DNA of 64,000 bases from Chitinispirillaceae bacterium. Its GTDB lineage: Bacteria > Fibrobacterota > Chitinivibrionia > Chitinivibrionales > Chitinispirillaceae. The notes beneath the pieces were generated by a model. It saw only the letters and a program-made list of their open reading frames with translations, was not told the DNA's origin and did not search any database. Of this stretch, positions 1 through 8,710 are shown one piece after another (position 1 is the first letter of the stretch; each line of letters begins with the position of its first letter). Location: the NCBI GenBank assembly GCA_016932075.1, contig JAFGDP010000106.1, positions 24,944-88,943 of the forward strand, written 5' to 3'. The translations under genes were made by a program, and so were the position numbers.

Positions 1-1
1 C

Positions 2-1084
2 CTTTCTCCTCCCGGAAGCCATAAACCGAACACCGCGGTTCCGCAGGCCTGGTACAACAAAAAGGCCGGTACAAAAACGCTCACCACCGAGACCGGCGCC
101 GGACAGTGGGGCAGCGCTCTTGCGTTCGCCTGTTCCCTCGTCGGGCTCGCCTGCAGGGTATTCATGGTGCGGATCAGCTACGATCAAAAACCGTTCCGGA
201 AAACCATGATGCATACCTGGGGCGCCGACTGCGTTGCCAGCCCATCCACCGAAACCGAAGCCGGCCGTACGTACCTGAAAAAGGACCCGAACACACCGGG
301 AAGCCTCGGCATCGCCATCAGTGAAGCGGTCGAAGCGGCGGTCAGCGATCCATCCGGCGCCACCAAGTACTCTCTTGGAAGCGTCCTCAACCATGTCATG
401 CTGCACCAGACGATCATCGGCATTGAAGCAAAAAAACAGCTTGAAAAGGTCGGCGTGAAAAAACCCGATATCGTTATCGGGTGCGCCGGCGGCGGCAGCA
501 ATTTTGCCGGCCTCTCTTTTCCTTTTGTGTTTGATAAAATCAACGGCGCCGATATAGAAATCATTCCTGTCGAACCAACGTCGTGCCCGTCAATGACGCG
601 GGGCCTCTTCGCCTATGACTTCGGCGATAGCGCCGGCATGACGCCACTCCTTGCCATGCACACGCTGGGCCACAACTTCATCCCCCCGCCGATCCACGCA
701 GGAGGCCTGCGCTACCACGGCATGGCGCCGCTGATCAGCCAGGCCATCGTGGAAGGGCTCCTGAAACCCCGCGCGGTGTCGCAGCTCGAATGTTACCAGG
801 CCGCTATTCAGTGGGCGAGGAGCGAGGGAGTGATCATCGCACCAGAAACCAGCCATGCGGTGGCGGTCCTCATCCAGGAGGCCCTCAAGGCAAAGGAAGA
901 GGGCAAAGAAAAGGTCATCCTGATGAACATGAGCGGTCACGGACTGATGGACCTGCTCGGGTATCAGAAATTCCTTGCAAATCAGCTCACCGACTACACG
1001 CTCCCCCAGGAGGAGATCGAAAAGGCCGAGGCGGAACTTAACGGCCTTCCCAAAGCCACAGCGGCAAAATCGGGAAAATGGTAA
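2..1084 (+). CDS. trpB: Tryptophan synthase beta chain, TrpB2 type (5'-truncated)
   Basis: PLP enzyme that joins indole and serine to make tryptophan; this is the TrpB2 branch. The frame is open from the first bases of the window, so the start lies outside; roughly 80-90 N-terminal residues are missing compared with the usual 430-450. The visible 360 residues include the PLP-lysine motif GSHKPNTA (Lys at visible residue 8), the [13 protein letters not shown] segment, and the phosphate loop [12 protein letters not shown] near residue 160. No trpA follows; the next gene is convergent, so this copy is not in a visible trp operon, which is usual for TrpB2. Family call is secure; whether it uses free indole or another substrate cannot be read here. 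Confidence 0.95.
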   Translation, partial: LSPPGSHKPNTAVPQAWYNKKAGTKTLTTETGAGQWGSALAFACSLVGLACRVFMVRISYDQKPFRKTMMHTWGADCVASPSTETEAGRTYLKKDPNTPGSLGIAISEAVEAAVSDPSGATKYSLGSVLNHVMLHQTIIGIEAKKQLEKVGVKKPDIVIGCAGGGSNFAGLSFPFVFDKINGADIEIIPVEPTSCPSMTRGLFAYDFGDSAGMTPLLAMHTLGHNFIPPPIHAGGLRYHGMAPLISQAIVEGLLKPRAVSQLECYQAAIQWARSEGVIIAPETSHAVAVLIQEALKAKEEGKEKVILMNMSGHGLMDLLGYQKFLANQLTDYTLPQEEIEKAEAELNGLPKATAAKSGKW

Positions 1085-1111
1085 AAAAAAGCGGGAGCAA
1101 TGCTCCCGCTT
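1083..1111 (-). terminator. Intrinsic terminator of the 1140-1829 gene
   Basis: A 10-bp perfect stem (AAGCGGGAGC / GCTCCCGCTT, loop AAT) is followed on the minus strand by eight T residues (complement of the A run at 1083-1090). It sits 28 bp beyond the stop of the minus-strand gene. It also lies 5 bp after the trpB stop, but on the plus strand no T run follows the stem. Confidence 0.8.
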
Positions 1112-1139
1112 ACCTATCCTATCCAGTGAGCAAAACAAA

Positions 1140-1829
1140 TCATTCCTGAGGATAGTGTATCGGCTCCTTATAATCCTCGAATTCCATGGGTTCATTCTCA
1201 TCCTCTTCATCGCGAGGCTCGAGCCGTTTGGTTTCGCTGATATACTGGGCGGTGATATCCGGCTTTGACCGCAGGTGCTCGACAATAGAAGTGGTCTGCT
1301 GCTCATCAAGAATAATGCGCGTTTGCCTGGTTATTTTCGCCTTGTAGTTCCAGCTTTTCATCACCTCATCGGTAATCTCGTAGGCGTCCTCCAGCGGGAC
1401 GAATCGGACCTCGTCTGCGCGAAGCGCGATACAACTCTGTTCGTCGATACATGAGTATTCTGATCCATACCGGATATGGAGTTTTTTCACATCCGCGGTC
1501 TTGTTGATACGGAAAAAACCCGTGATGAATACCCGGTCATTATACTCGGCCCTCGTTCCTGCGTATTTGGTTACAAAGAGAAGGTACCTGAGCTTCGCCT
1601 TTGCAAAAGCACTGCGGAATTTACTCTTCCCGCAGCCATAAACGCCATAGGTCCCTGTCTCATAATTGGGCTCGGGGATGATGTCGGACTGGATCTCTTC
1701 GGGAACCTCACGGATCGGCAGCTCGGAGACGGGATCAGTCGCATAAAAAACAACCATGCCGGTATTTGAAGAGCGGTAGTCCTGCCATGCAATACTCCCC
1801 GGCGCGACCTTTAACAATTCGTTTTTCAT
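1140..1829 (-). CDS. Conserved-looking protein of unknown function, 229 aa
   Basis: Not recognised. It has no signal peptide or membrane segment, so it is probably cytoplasmic. The first 180 residues look like a mixed alpha/beta fold with many aromatic and charged residues; four cysteines (around residues 66, 127, 132 and nearby) are spaced loosely. The last 30 residues are strongly acidic and low complexity (EPRDEEDENEPMEFEDYKEP). It is a single gene between a convergent trpB and a co-directional queA, and is bounded by terminators on both sides, so it is its own transcription unit. The function is open. Confidence 0.7.
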   Translation of the reverse strand: MKNELLKVAPGSIAWQDYRSSNTGMVVFYATDPVSELPIREVPEEIQSDIIPEPNYETGTYGVYGCGKSKFRSAFAKAKLRYLLFVTKYAGTRAEYNDRVFITGFFRINKTADVKKLHIRYGSEYSCIDEQSCIALRADEVRFVPLEDAYEITDEVMKSWNYKAKITRQTRIILDEQQTTSIVEHLRSKPDITAQYISETKRLEPRDEEDENEPMEFEDYKEPIHYPQE

Positions 1830-1864
1830 ATACCTCTCCCGGGTCTTCGTTCAAGAGACGGTGG

Positions 1865-1902
1865 AAAAAAAGATAAGCCCGTATTTTTGAAACACGGGCT
1901 TA
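1865..1902 (-). terminator. Intrinsic terminator of queA
   Basis: A 9-bp stem (TAAGCCCGT at 1874-1882 with ACGGGCTTA at 1894-1902) is followed on the minus strand by a T run (A run at 1865-1871). It lies downstream of the queA stop and upstream of the 1140-1829 gene, separating the two units. Confidence 0.75.
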
Positions 1903-1964
1903 CCGTTCATGTGATTCGTAGAGTAAAAAATAGTACCCTTCAATGACAAAGTCAAGCCACAGCA

Positions 1965-3008
1965 TCAGATGATAAGCATGGCATCGCCGTAGCTGTAAAA
2001 CCGGTACCCTTTTTGTATTGCCTGGGTATAGGCTTCCAAAATTTTTTTCCGTGAGGAAAATGCGCACACCAGCATGAGGAGGGTTGACCGGGGCAGGTGA
2101 AAATTGGTGATAAGGCCGTCGACAATCCTGAAGTCGTACGGTGGAAGGATCATCAGACTGGTCCTTCCTTTCTGCGCGCCAAGAGTATTGTGCAGTACCG
2201 CGCAATGCTCGAGCACGCGTACGCAGGTAGTGCCGACTGCGATGACCCTTCCACCCGCTCTTTTCGTTTCCATGATACGCTGCGCAGCGGCGGGCGCAAG
2301 TTCGAACCGTTCTTCATGCATCACATGATTCCGCGGATCTGGAACCTTGACAGGTAAAAACGTCCCTGCACCGACATGGAGCGTCACAAAGGTGTAGTGT
2401 ATCCCTTTTTCGGCGAGCAGGGCAAGCAGCTCCGGAGTGAAATGGAGTCCGGCCGTGGGTGCCGCTATTGCGCCTGGTTCCTGTGCAAACACGGTCTGAT
2501 ACTGCTCCCGGTCACGGGCATCAGCCTGTCTGCGTATATACGGGGGCAACGGCATGAGCCCATGCGTCTCCATGAGTTCATCTATCGACGCGGCAGCGCT
2601 TCCACCGGCAAGACTGACAATGCGCCCTCCGGATGCGGGCGGAGACTCAATAGTCAGAACACCGGGCGAAGGATCTCCTTCGATAATGATGCGCGATCCA
2701 GCCTTGAGCCGGCGCGAGGGCCTGACAAGCGCCTTCCAGGTGCGGTCGTCTATCTTTTCGGTAAAAAGGACCTCCACCCTGCCGCCGCCTGATCTCCTGC
2801 AATAGACACGGGCCGGCAGCACACGGGTATTATTGAGGACAAGACAATCATCGGGTCTTAAAAGTTCAACGATCTCACGAAATCGTCGGTGCTCAAGGGT
2901 ATTGCTCTCCCGCTGCAAGACTAAAAGCCTGCATTCGTCACGCCGGTTGGAGGGATAATGTGCTATCAATGCTGCAGGAAGCTCATATTCAAAATCATCG
3001 CACTTCAT
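1965..3008 (-). CDS. queA: tRNA preQ1(34) S-adenosylmethionine ribosyltransferase-isomerase
   Basis: Penultimate enzyme of queuosine synthesis: it transfers and isomerises the ribosyl of S-adenosylmethionine onto 7-aminomethyl-7-deazaguanine at tRNA position 34, giving epoxyqueuosine. At 347 aa it has the normal family length. Diagnostic segments are the N-terminal FEYELPAALIAHYP, LVLNNTRVLPAR near residue 60, the PTAGLHFT block, the LHVGAGTFLPV motif and GTTCVRVLE near the C-terminus. It ends at its own intrinsic terminator. No tgt or queG neighbour is present in the window. Confidence 0.97.
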   Translation of the reverse strand: MKCDDFEYELPAALIAHYPSNRRDECRLLVLQRESNTLEHRRFREIVELLRPDDCLVLNNTRVLPARVYCRRSGGGRVEVLFTEKIDDRTWKALVRPSRRLKAGSRIIIEGDPSPGVLTIESPPASGGRIVSLAGGSAAASIDELMETHGLMPLPPYIRRQADARDREQYQTVFAQEPGAIAAPTAGLHFTPELLALLAEKGIHYTFVTLHVGAGTFLPVKVPDPRNHVMHEERFELAPAAAQRIMETKRAGGRVIAVGTTCVRVLEHCAVLHNTLGAQKGRTSLMILPPYDFRIVDGLITNFHLPRSTLLMLVCAFSSRKKILEAYTQAIQKGYRFYSYGDAMLII

Positions 3009-3105
3009 ATACCTTATCAGTCATGCGCGAGGCCGGGGGATATGCACAAAGAAAGCTTAAAAAAAAGACCGCCCGTTCCTGTTACGATACCACACAACAC
3101 ATTAT

Positions 3106-3486
3106 TTATCGCTTCAGTCCCTTCCGCTTCCATGGGAACCCGGTCACGTCGAAATAGTATATCCGTTTCTCCTTGGAGGGCAAAAGGGAGATCTCGAGGA
3201 CATCAAAAATCTTTTTTTCTTCGCGGGTAATGGTCTGGCCGTCCAGCCGCCAATTTCTGTCCTTCTTCCCGTGTATTTTGCTGATATAGCTATATTCCGC
3301 CTGTATCCCTTCGCTCTGCTTCTCAACGCCATTTATCACGATGGCGTCTTCAGGAGCATCTCCGCTTCCTCCGGTAAACGTAATATGACTAAGATCTTCT
3401 TTCTTGCCGCCGGCGGCCTCATGTTGTGCCGCGCAGCCAAGGATCAACGTCAGAAAAGAAAGCAGTAGTATACAACGTACCACCAT
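3106..3486 (-). CDS. Small lipoprotein of unknown function
   Basis: The signal sequence MVVRCILLLSFLTLILGC ends in a lipobox (LILGC), so the mature protein of about 108 residues should be lipid-anchored. The start at 3486 is preferred over the in-frame ATG at 3501 because AAGGA sits 7 nt upstream of it. The body is hydrophilic, with a glycine-rich segment and a basic C-terminus (FPWKRKGLKR). No family recognised. It lies between queA and a divergent NlpC/P60-like gene with 250 bp of apparently empty DNA. Confidence 0.7.
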   Translation of the reverse strand: MVVRCILLLSFLTLILGCAAQHEAAGGKKEDLSHITFTGGSGDAPEDAIVINGVEKQSEGIQAEYSYISKIHGKKDRNWRLDGQTITREEKKIFDVLEISLLPSKEKRIYYFDVTGFPWKRKGLKR

Positions 3487-3753
3487 AGAGATATCCTTCA
3501 TTAATGATGTGAGAGGTATAAAGCCCGTTATAATAAAATAATTTTCTGTATTGGCAAAGGCAATTTACTCGGACAGGATGTAATGCCCCGGCGGAGTCCG
3601 TCTTGGCAACCTCCATACAATTACCCTTTTTTGGGGCACTTCAATATACTATACTTATCAGCATGGATGTTCATGGAAGTGTAGATGCGGTTGATGACCG
3701 CCTCTTATAATGGCGTGACGACCGTCCCGGGGCGCTGACAAGAATACGGCACT

Positions 3754-4707
3754 ATGAATCACCGGTCCATGCGGCTGTTTCTGCTGGTTGTATATTGTGC
3801 GGGATTGACGGCGGCCTCCATTTGCTTTCCTCTTGATAGCATGCTCGCCCGAGGCGACAGTTGCCTTGCCGTTGAGTGGATACCAGACTCAGTCAACACA
3901 AGCAGCGAATGGTATGTGCAGTATGGCTCCCGCTGCACAGGAAGCGATACGGTGTATCTGCGCTCGGATTTTCAAGCCGGCACCGCCTACCGGAGTATCG
4001 CCTACTCGTACGGCGGGGAAGATCCGTATCACGTGTTCCGCGACAAAGTAGCCCGAGGATTTCTCGTGGGATCACATCTGTGCCATTACCTCTCGTTCGG
4101 AGATCCTAGTGACGTGGTCGCCGGCACCGACTGTTCGGGGTTTGTCTGCTATCTCTGGAACGTGCCGCGCACTTCCACCAACGGACTTTCGGGCGATCCA
4201 CGGTACCGGAAAATCGATAAATCATCTCTTGAACCGGGCGACATACTGGTGAAGGCCGCATCGCACACCCTGTTTATTGTTGAACAGGATACTGCCGCTT
4301 ACTACCTTGTCTGGGAAGCCACGTCAGCCGTGAACGGGTGCCGGGAAAGAGTAATTGATGTCAGTGCGGCGGAATGGGATGCCTATATTGCACTGCGAAA
4401 TCCGGACGTGGTCCGGCTTGAAAAGGGTATTGCAGGGAGGAAATCTGGCCGAAATCCTCTGCTCAAACGGTCGGTCTCCGTGCTGCGAAGCACGCAGAAC
4501 GTATGCTTTGACATCGGGCGGTCTTTCTCGGGTGACTACCTGCTGTATACGCTCACCGGCCGCAGCGTTTATAAAAACAGCGTCACAGCAGAGGGTTCGA
4601 CCATTTCGTTTACGCTCCCCTCTCCACTCCCTGCCGGGGTCTACTTTATTGGGCTTGTCTGCCGTGGCAATGATGCTCGGCACGAGCGTGGCACAAGAGC
4701 CGAGTGA
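3754..4707 (+). CDS. Secreted NlpC/P60-like protein with C-terminal sorting tail
   Basis: A signal peptide (residues 1-24) is followed by a domain with the NlpC/P60-type active-site arrangement: Cys127 in GTDCSGFVCY and His171 in ASHTLFIV, preceded by EPGDIL. Such domains are usually peptidoglycan endopeptidases or amidases. The last 75 residues resemble the beta-sandwich sorting tail seen across the window (PLPAGVYFIGLV), followed by an unusual charged extension (GNDARHERGTRAE). That extension and the stop codon lie inside a 13-bp inverted repeat (4678-4720). The catalytic assignment is by motif only; no clear ribosome binding site was found for the chosen ATG. Confidence 0.75.
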   Translation: MNHRSMRLFLLVVYCAGLTAASICFPLDSMLARGDSCLAVEWIPDSVNTSSEWYVQYGSRCTGSDTVYLRSDFQAGTAYRSIAYSYGGEDPYHVFRDKVARGFLVGSHLCHYLSFGDPSDVVAGTDCSGFVCYLWNVPRTSTNGLSGDPRYRKIDKSSLEPGDILVKAASHTLFIVEQDTAAYYLVWEATSAVNGCRERVIDVSAAEWDAYIALRNPDVVRLEKGIAGRKSGRNPLLKRSVSVLRSTQNVCFDIGRSFSGDYLLYTLTGRSVYKNSVTAEGSTISFTLPSPLPAGVYFIGLVCRGNDARHERGTRAE

Positions 4708-4720
4708 CACGCTCGTGCCG
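4678..4720 (+). repeat. 13-bp perfect inverted repeat spanning the stop codon
   Basis: CGGCACGAGCGTG (4678-4690) and CACGCTCGTGCCG (4708-4720) are perfect reverse complements with a 17-nt loop containing the TGA stop of the NlpC-like gene. There is no T run after it, so it is not a canonical intrinsic terminator; it could stabilise the 3' end or be a short insertion. Confidence 0.6.
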
Positions 4721-4756
4721 TTCCAGAGCGCCATGAAAGGCGGCCTGTTTTATTCC

Positions 4757-4786
4757 TTGAACAATAAATACGCATTCCCGTATAAT
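4757..4786 (+). promoter_or_regulatory. Sigma70-like promoter of the hybrid histidine kinase
   Basis: TTGAAC (4757-4762), 18-bp spacer, TATAAT (4781-4786). A transcript would begin near 4793. The -10 box overlaps an in-frame ATG at 4785, which therefore cannot be the start codon of the kinase; the ATG at 4869 is used instead. Confidence 0.65.
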
Positions 4787-4868
4787 GTATAAGGTACCCA
4801 TTGAAGGGAGCTGTTCACTCCATAGAAAAGCCCCGGCGCCGCAAGAGGTCCCGCCATCTATACGATCT

Positions 4869-7800
4869 ATGGCAATAAAAAACCATATCACCGACACGCA
4901 ACGGTTCAGGGCAATCGTTGACAACCCGCAGGCGGACAGGAAACCCCTGTTCAGCGAGGAAACTATCGGAACCCGCTCGGTTACGATTGTTTACGCGGTT
5001 ATCGTGTTCGGCGTCATGCTGCCCGCCATGTCTTTTTTTTCCCTGCTGGAATTTCTGCGCAAGGCGTATATAGAAATTGTCATTCTCGATGCGTGCATGT
5101 TCGCTGCAATCATCGTGAATTTTTTATTGTTTGTGAAGATAAAAAACGCCAAATTATTCTCTTGGGTAAATATCATATTAATTTCGATTCTTTTCCTTGC
5201 CCTGTTCATCATCGGGGGCACGGCCAATTCGACGTTCATGTGGTCATTTTTAGTTCCGGTAGGCGCTCTCTTCCTTTTCGGCGCCCGCGATGGAACGATT
5301 GTTGCGGTTACCTTTCTAGTTGCCGTATGTATCCTGTTTTTCCTGCCGCTCAACTACGGCGCTCCCCTCATTGAACAGGACCTGATTTTCAAACTCAGGT
5401 ATCTGGCCGTTTTCCTTTCCCTGCTTTTCTGCTCCCATCTGTTCGAATTCATGAGGGAAAAAAGCCAGAAAAATCAGACTGAAAAAAACAAAGTTTTCGA
5501 ACGCGCCATCGTGGAGATACGTTCCAAAGGCGAAAACCTGCGGTTTCTCTCACGGTCATCGGTTGAACTCATGCAATGTGTTTCGGAAAAGGAAATATAC
5601 GAGTATGTCGGGCTCCATCTCGCCAAACTCCTCTCGAATGCGGTCATCATTCCCTATTCCCTCCTCGATGGAAATACGCTGCAGGTCACCGGCATTCACG
5701 GTCTGGACATGCCGATGATAACCAAGGGGATCTCGCTTCTGGGATACAACCCGGCTGAAAGAACCGCTCCTATGCGAAAAAGAGTACTCTCGAAAATCGG
5801 CACAGGAAAGCTGCAGGAGTTCCCCGGCGGCCTCATCGAGCTGGCGAAGGAGGACATTCCGGAAATGGTGTGCCGGATGATACAGGCATTTTTCGAAATC
5901 AATCACGTATACACCATCGGATTCACCTATAGAGCAACACTGCTGGGCGGTATATTCATCCTGAAAAGGAAAACGCCCCTGAATGTCGAGCGGGAAATCA
6001 TTGAAACCTTTATCCAGCAGGCATCAGCCGTACTTCAGCGCATGCAGGCAGAACAGTCGCTGACCACCCAGAATAAAATGATGGAAGCCCTTTTTGCGGC
6101 GATTCCCAACCCCATTTTTTACCTGGATAATTCGGCGCAGTTTCTCGGCTGCAACACCGCGTTTGAGGTCATGGCGCGCTCGACGGTTTCGGAAATCAAA
6201 GGAAAAACCTTTCACGAGTTGATCCCTTTTCAAGCAAGCCAGGAGCTGCATGATAAGCAGCTCTCCCTGCTGCAAAAAGGCGGTCATCTGGTGTACGAGT
6301 GCGCGTTGCCGAACATGACCGGATCCTACAATGAAGTGCTCATCAGCATCGCCACGTTCAACGAAGCGGACGGATCCATCGGGGGCATTATCGGCACCAT
6401 AATCGACGTTACCGAACTTGCCAAGGCAAAGGAACAGGCCGAGGCCGCAAACATCGCAAAAAACCACTTCCTGGCGAACATCAGCCACGAAATACGGACA
6501 CCGATGAACGGCATTACCGGAATGTCAGATCTTCTTCTCGACACCTCCCTTTCTCCGGAACAGAAGGAATATGTCTGCATTATCCGGTCCTGTACTGATT
6601 CGCTGCTCATCCTGCTTAACGACATCCTCGATTTTTCAAAAATTGAATCGAGCCGGCTGGATCTTGAACACCGGGCCTTCGACCTCCGTGCGGTGATTGC
6701 AACCACGGCGTCCCTCTTCACCGTGCAGGTGCGCGAAAAAAAGCTCAGCTTCGATTCGAAGATCGCACCGGAGGTGCCGCAGGTCGTCATCGGTGACGAT
6801 GGCAGGCTCCGTCAGATACTCACCAACCTTATCGGCAATGCGGTTAAATTCACGGAGAAAGGCGGCATTACGATCTCGGTCTGCCGTGAAAAAGAACGCG
6901 ACGAAACCGTCATGCTGCGTTTCGACGTCGCGGACACCGGCATCGGTATTCCGCTCAAGTATCAGGATACCATTTTCGCTCCCTTTACCCAGATCGAATC
7001 ATCACTATCCCGCAGGTCAAGCGGTTCCGGACTCGGCCTTTCCATCTCATGCCGTCTTGTGGAGATGATGGGCGGTACCATCAAAGTGCAAAGTTCTCCT
7101 GGAAAGGGGTCGACTTTCTCCTTTGCTGCGCAATTCCTTCTTCCTCCGCAGAGCACCTCCTCAGAAAAGGTGGTATCCGGCGCCGCTCAACCGACTGCAC
7201 CCGAGCGGGAGACGGGTGCGCAAAGGGCCCTGATTGTTGAGGACAATAGTATCAACGGGAAGGTAGCCGCGCAGCTGCTCACCAAGCTTGGCCACACTGC
7301 CGAGGTCGTCTCGAACGGTCAGGAGGCGCTTCGTGTTCTTGCCGAGCGAACGTTCGACCTCGTCTTCATGGACGTGCAGATGCCCGGTATGGACGGCTAT
7401 CAGGTGACCCACGCGATCAGGAGCGGCAAAGCGGGTGAACGCAACAGGGCGATCCCGATCATCGCCCAAACCGCTTCGGCGCTCAAGGGAGACCGCGAAC
7501 GGTGCCTTGAGGCGGGCATGAACGACTATATTGTCAAACCGGTGTACTTAAAAGACCTGTCATCAGCCATCCGGAGAGTGCGTGAAAGCGAGACGAGCGG
7601 ATGTACATCTGATGTTCTACAGAGGGCGTTTTCCACTGCGCAGCCGGTGCTCGACAAAAACGGGGCGGTGGAGCGGTTCGGCGGCGATCAAAGCATTTTT
7701 CAGGAAGTGGTGGCCATATTCCTTGAACAGATGCCGTTGCGGTATGTTGAGTTGACCGATGCGCTCAAGCGGGGAGATTTTCCAGGCCTTGCCGTGCTCG

Positions 7801-7967
7801 CACATACGCTGAAAAGCACCTCGGCAACCGTCGGTGCCATGGCACTGCAATCGATATTTATCATGCTTGAAAAGGCCAGCAGAAACGGCAATATGGAAAC
7901 GGCATCGCAGTTGATCACCCTGGTGGAAAAAGAGTTTCAGCGATACCGGGAGATGGCCGCCCATTAG
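4869..7967 (+). CDS. Membrane hybrid histidine kinase (PAS-HisKA-HATPase-REC-HPt)
   Basis: A multi-step phosphorelay sensor of 1032 aa. About six hydrophobic helices fill residues 38-205, followed by a linker, a GAF-like region and a PAS domain near residues 400-515. The HisKA box is NISHEIRTPMNG with phospho-His540; the HATPase shows the N box (NLIGNAVKFTEKG), G1 (DTGIGIP) and G2 (GSGLGLSIS). A receiver domain carries Asp835 in LVFMDVQMPGMDG, and a C-terminal HPt carries His979 in AHTLKST. All relay residues are present. No response regulator lies next to it, so the partner is encoded elsewhere. The start is set by the promoter at 4757-4786; the ribosome site is weak. Confidence 0.93.
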   Translation: MAIKNHITDTQRFRAIVDNPQADRKPLFSEETIGTRSVTIVYAVIVFGVMLPAMSFFSLLEFLRKAYIEIVILDACMFAAIIVNFLLFVKIKNAKLFSWVNIILISILFLALFIIGGTANSTFMWSFLVPVGALFLFGARDGTIVAVTFLVAVCILFFLPLNYGAPLIEQDLIFKLRYLAVFLSLLFCSHLFEFMREKSQKNQTEKNKVFERAIVEIRSKGENLRFLSRSSVELMQCVSEKEIYEYVGLHLAKLLSNAVIIPYSLLDGNTLQVTGIHGLDMPMITKGISLLGYNPAERTAPMRKRVLSKIGTGKLQEFPGGLIELAKEDIPEMVCRMIQAFFEINHVYTIGFTYRATLLGGIFILKRKTPLNVEREIIETFIQQASAVLQRMQAEQSLTTQNKMMEALFAAIPNPIFYLDNSAQFLGCNTAFEVMARSTVSEIKGKTFHELIPFQASQELHDKQLSLLQKGGHLVYECALPNMTGSYNEVLISIATFNEADGSIGGIIGTIIDVTELAKAKEQAEAANIAKNHFLANISHEIRTPMNGITGMSDLLLDTSLSPEQKEYVCIIRSCTDSLLILLNDILDFSKIESSRLDLEHRAFDLRAVIATTASLFTVQVREKKLSFDSKIAPEVPQVVIGDDGRLRQILTNLIGNAVKFTEKGGITISVCREKERDETVMLRFDVADTGIGIPLKYQDTIFAPFTQIESSLSRRSSGSGLGLSISCRLVEMMGGTIKVQSSPGKGSTFSFAAQFLLPPQSTSSEKVVSGAAQPTAPERETGAQRALIVEDNSINGKVAAQLLTKLGHTAEVVSNGQEALRVLAERTFDLVFMDVQMPGMDGYQVTHAIRSGKAGERNRAIPIIAQTASALKGDRERCLEAGMNDYIVKPVYLKDLSSAIRRVRESETSGCTSDVLQRAFSTAQPVLDKNGAVERFGGDQSIFQEVVAIFLEQMPLRYVELTDALKRGDFPGLAVLAHTLKSTSATVGAMALQSIFIMLEKASRNGNMETASQLITLVEKEFQRYREMAAH

Positions 7968-8039
7968 AAAGCGAGGTTAACGGAATACAAATAATTATTT
8001 TTTCTGTTCTGCGCAAAATGTATCTTAGTTCACGTAAAC

Positions 8040-8057
8040 GGATACTAAAAGGTATCC
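8040..8057 (+). promoter_or_regulatory. Hairpin in the cold-shock gene leader
   Basis: GGATAC (8040-8045) pairs with GTATCC (8052-8057) about 33 nt before the ATG. Cold-shock mRNA leaders often fold in a temperature-dependent way; whether this hairpin does so is inference. Confidence 0.35.
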
Positions 8058-8090
8058 ACTTTGTTTCATTTTTCAAAAGAGGTTTTTTGT

Positions 8091-8294
8091 ATGCCTACAG
8101 GTGTTGTAAAGTGGTTTAATGAGGCCAAGGGGTACGGCTTCATTTCACCGGATGACGGTTCTCGTGACGTGTTTGTCCATTTTTCTGCAATTCAATCGAG
8201 TGGATTCAGGAAACTGGAAGAGGGTCAAAAAGTGCAGTTCGAAGTAGTTGATGGTGCGAAAGGTCCCAATGCTCAGAACGTAATCCCTCAGTAA
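8091..8294 (+). CDS. Cold-shock domain protein, CspA family
   Basis: A single-strand nucleic-acid-binding protein of 67 aa, the normal CspA length. It contains RNP1 (KGYGFIS) and RNP2 (VFVHFSAI). The start at 8091 has AAAAGAGG upstream and gives the canonical N-terminus [14 protein letters not shown]; the earlier in-frame codon at 8061 would add ten non-conserved residues. It is monocistronic and ends in a strong terminator. The likely role is RNA chaperoning in the cytoplasm, perhaps at low temperature. Confidence 0.97.
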   Translation: MPTGVVKWFNEAKGYGFISPDDGSRDVFVHFSAIQSSGFRKLEEGQKVQFEVVDGAKGPNAQNVIPQ

Positions 8295-8315
8295 TAACTT
8301 CGATCGATAAGCGCG

Positions 8316-8353
8316 CAGAAGCCCGCGGGAATACCCGCGGGCTTCTGTTTTTT
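8316..8353 (+). terminator. Strong intrinsic terminator after the cold-shock gene
   Basis: A perfect 14-bp stem (8316-8329 with 8334-8347), loop AATA, followed by six T residues (8348-8353). The T run reaches the stop codon of the convergent DUF4404-like gene. Confidence 0.9.
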
Positions 8354-8684
8354 ATATGCCAATTTTCCAAAGCGTCTGTCCGATGTTGTTGATCAGGCCC
8401 ACCAAACGCGGGTGCGATACTTCGAACCGCTGCACCGACAGCGATAGCCCGTCAAGGGAGTGCTTCAGCAGTTCGGGATTTTTGCCTTCGCGCGTGGCCT
8501 CATGCACCGAGGCCTCCGCAAATCCCGCGATGCTTTGCGCATCATCTTTGTGCGTCGTGGAAAGATCCGCTACCTCATGCTTCAAATCGGCGATGAGCGA
8601 CAGCAATTCGTCTTTATGTTCGCCGGTGAGTGAATTGTTCATTTTAATACGCTCTTCGATACGCCCGATCGTCTCGTGAGCCAT
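8352..8684 (-). CDS. DUF4404-like helical protein
   Basis: A 110-aa soluble protein predicted to be almost all helix, with a coiled-coil-like first half. The C-terminal RFEVSHPRLVGLINNIGQTL...GI resembles the ending of DUF4404 proteins, which finish with an HP.L motif and GI. No signal peptide. Function of the family is unknown. It is convergent with the cold-shock gene and 26 bp downstream of ettA on the same strand, so it may be co-transcribed with ettA (the ettA stop is upstream at 8711). The family call is by motif memory only. Confidence 0.6.
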   Translation of the reverse strand: MAHETIGRIEERIKMNNSLTGEHKDELLSLIADLKHEVADLSTTHKDDAQSIAGFAEASVHEATREGKNPELLKHSLDGLSLSVQRFEVSHPRLVGLINNIGQTLWKIGI

Positions 8685-8710
8685 ATGGCCTGTCCCTTCT
8701 TGACTAAGGT

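Noticed and set aside
8316..8353. The terminator as a bidirectional terminator for the DUF4404-like gene
   Set aside because: On the minus strand the stem is not followed by a T run, so only plus-strand termination is claimed.
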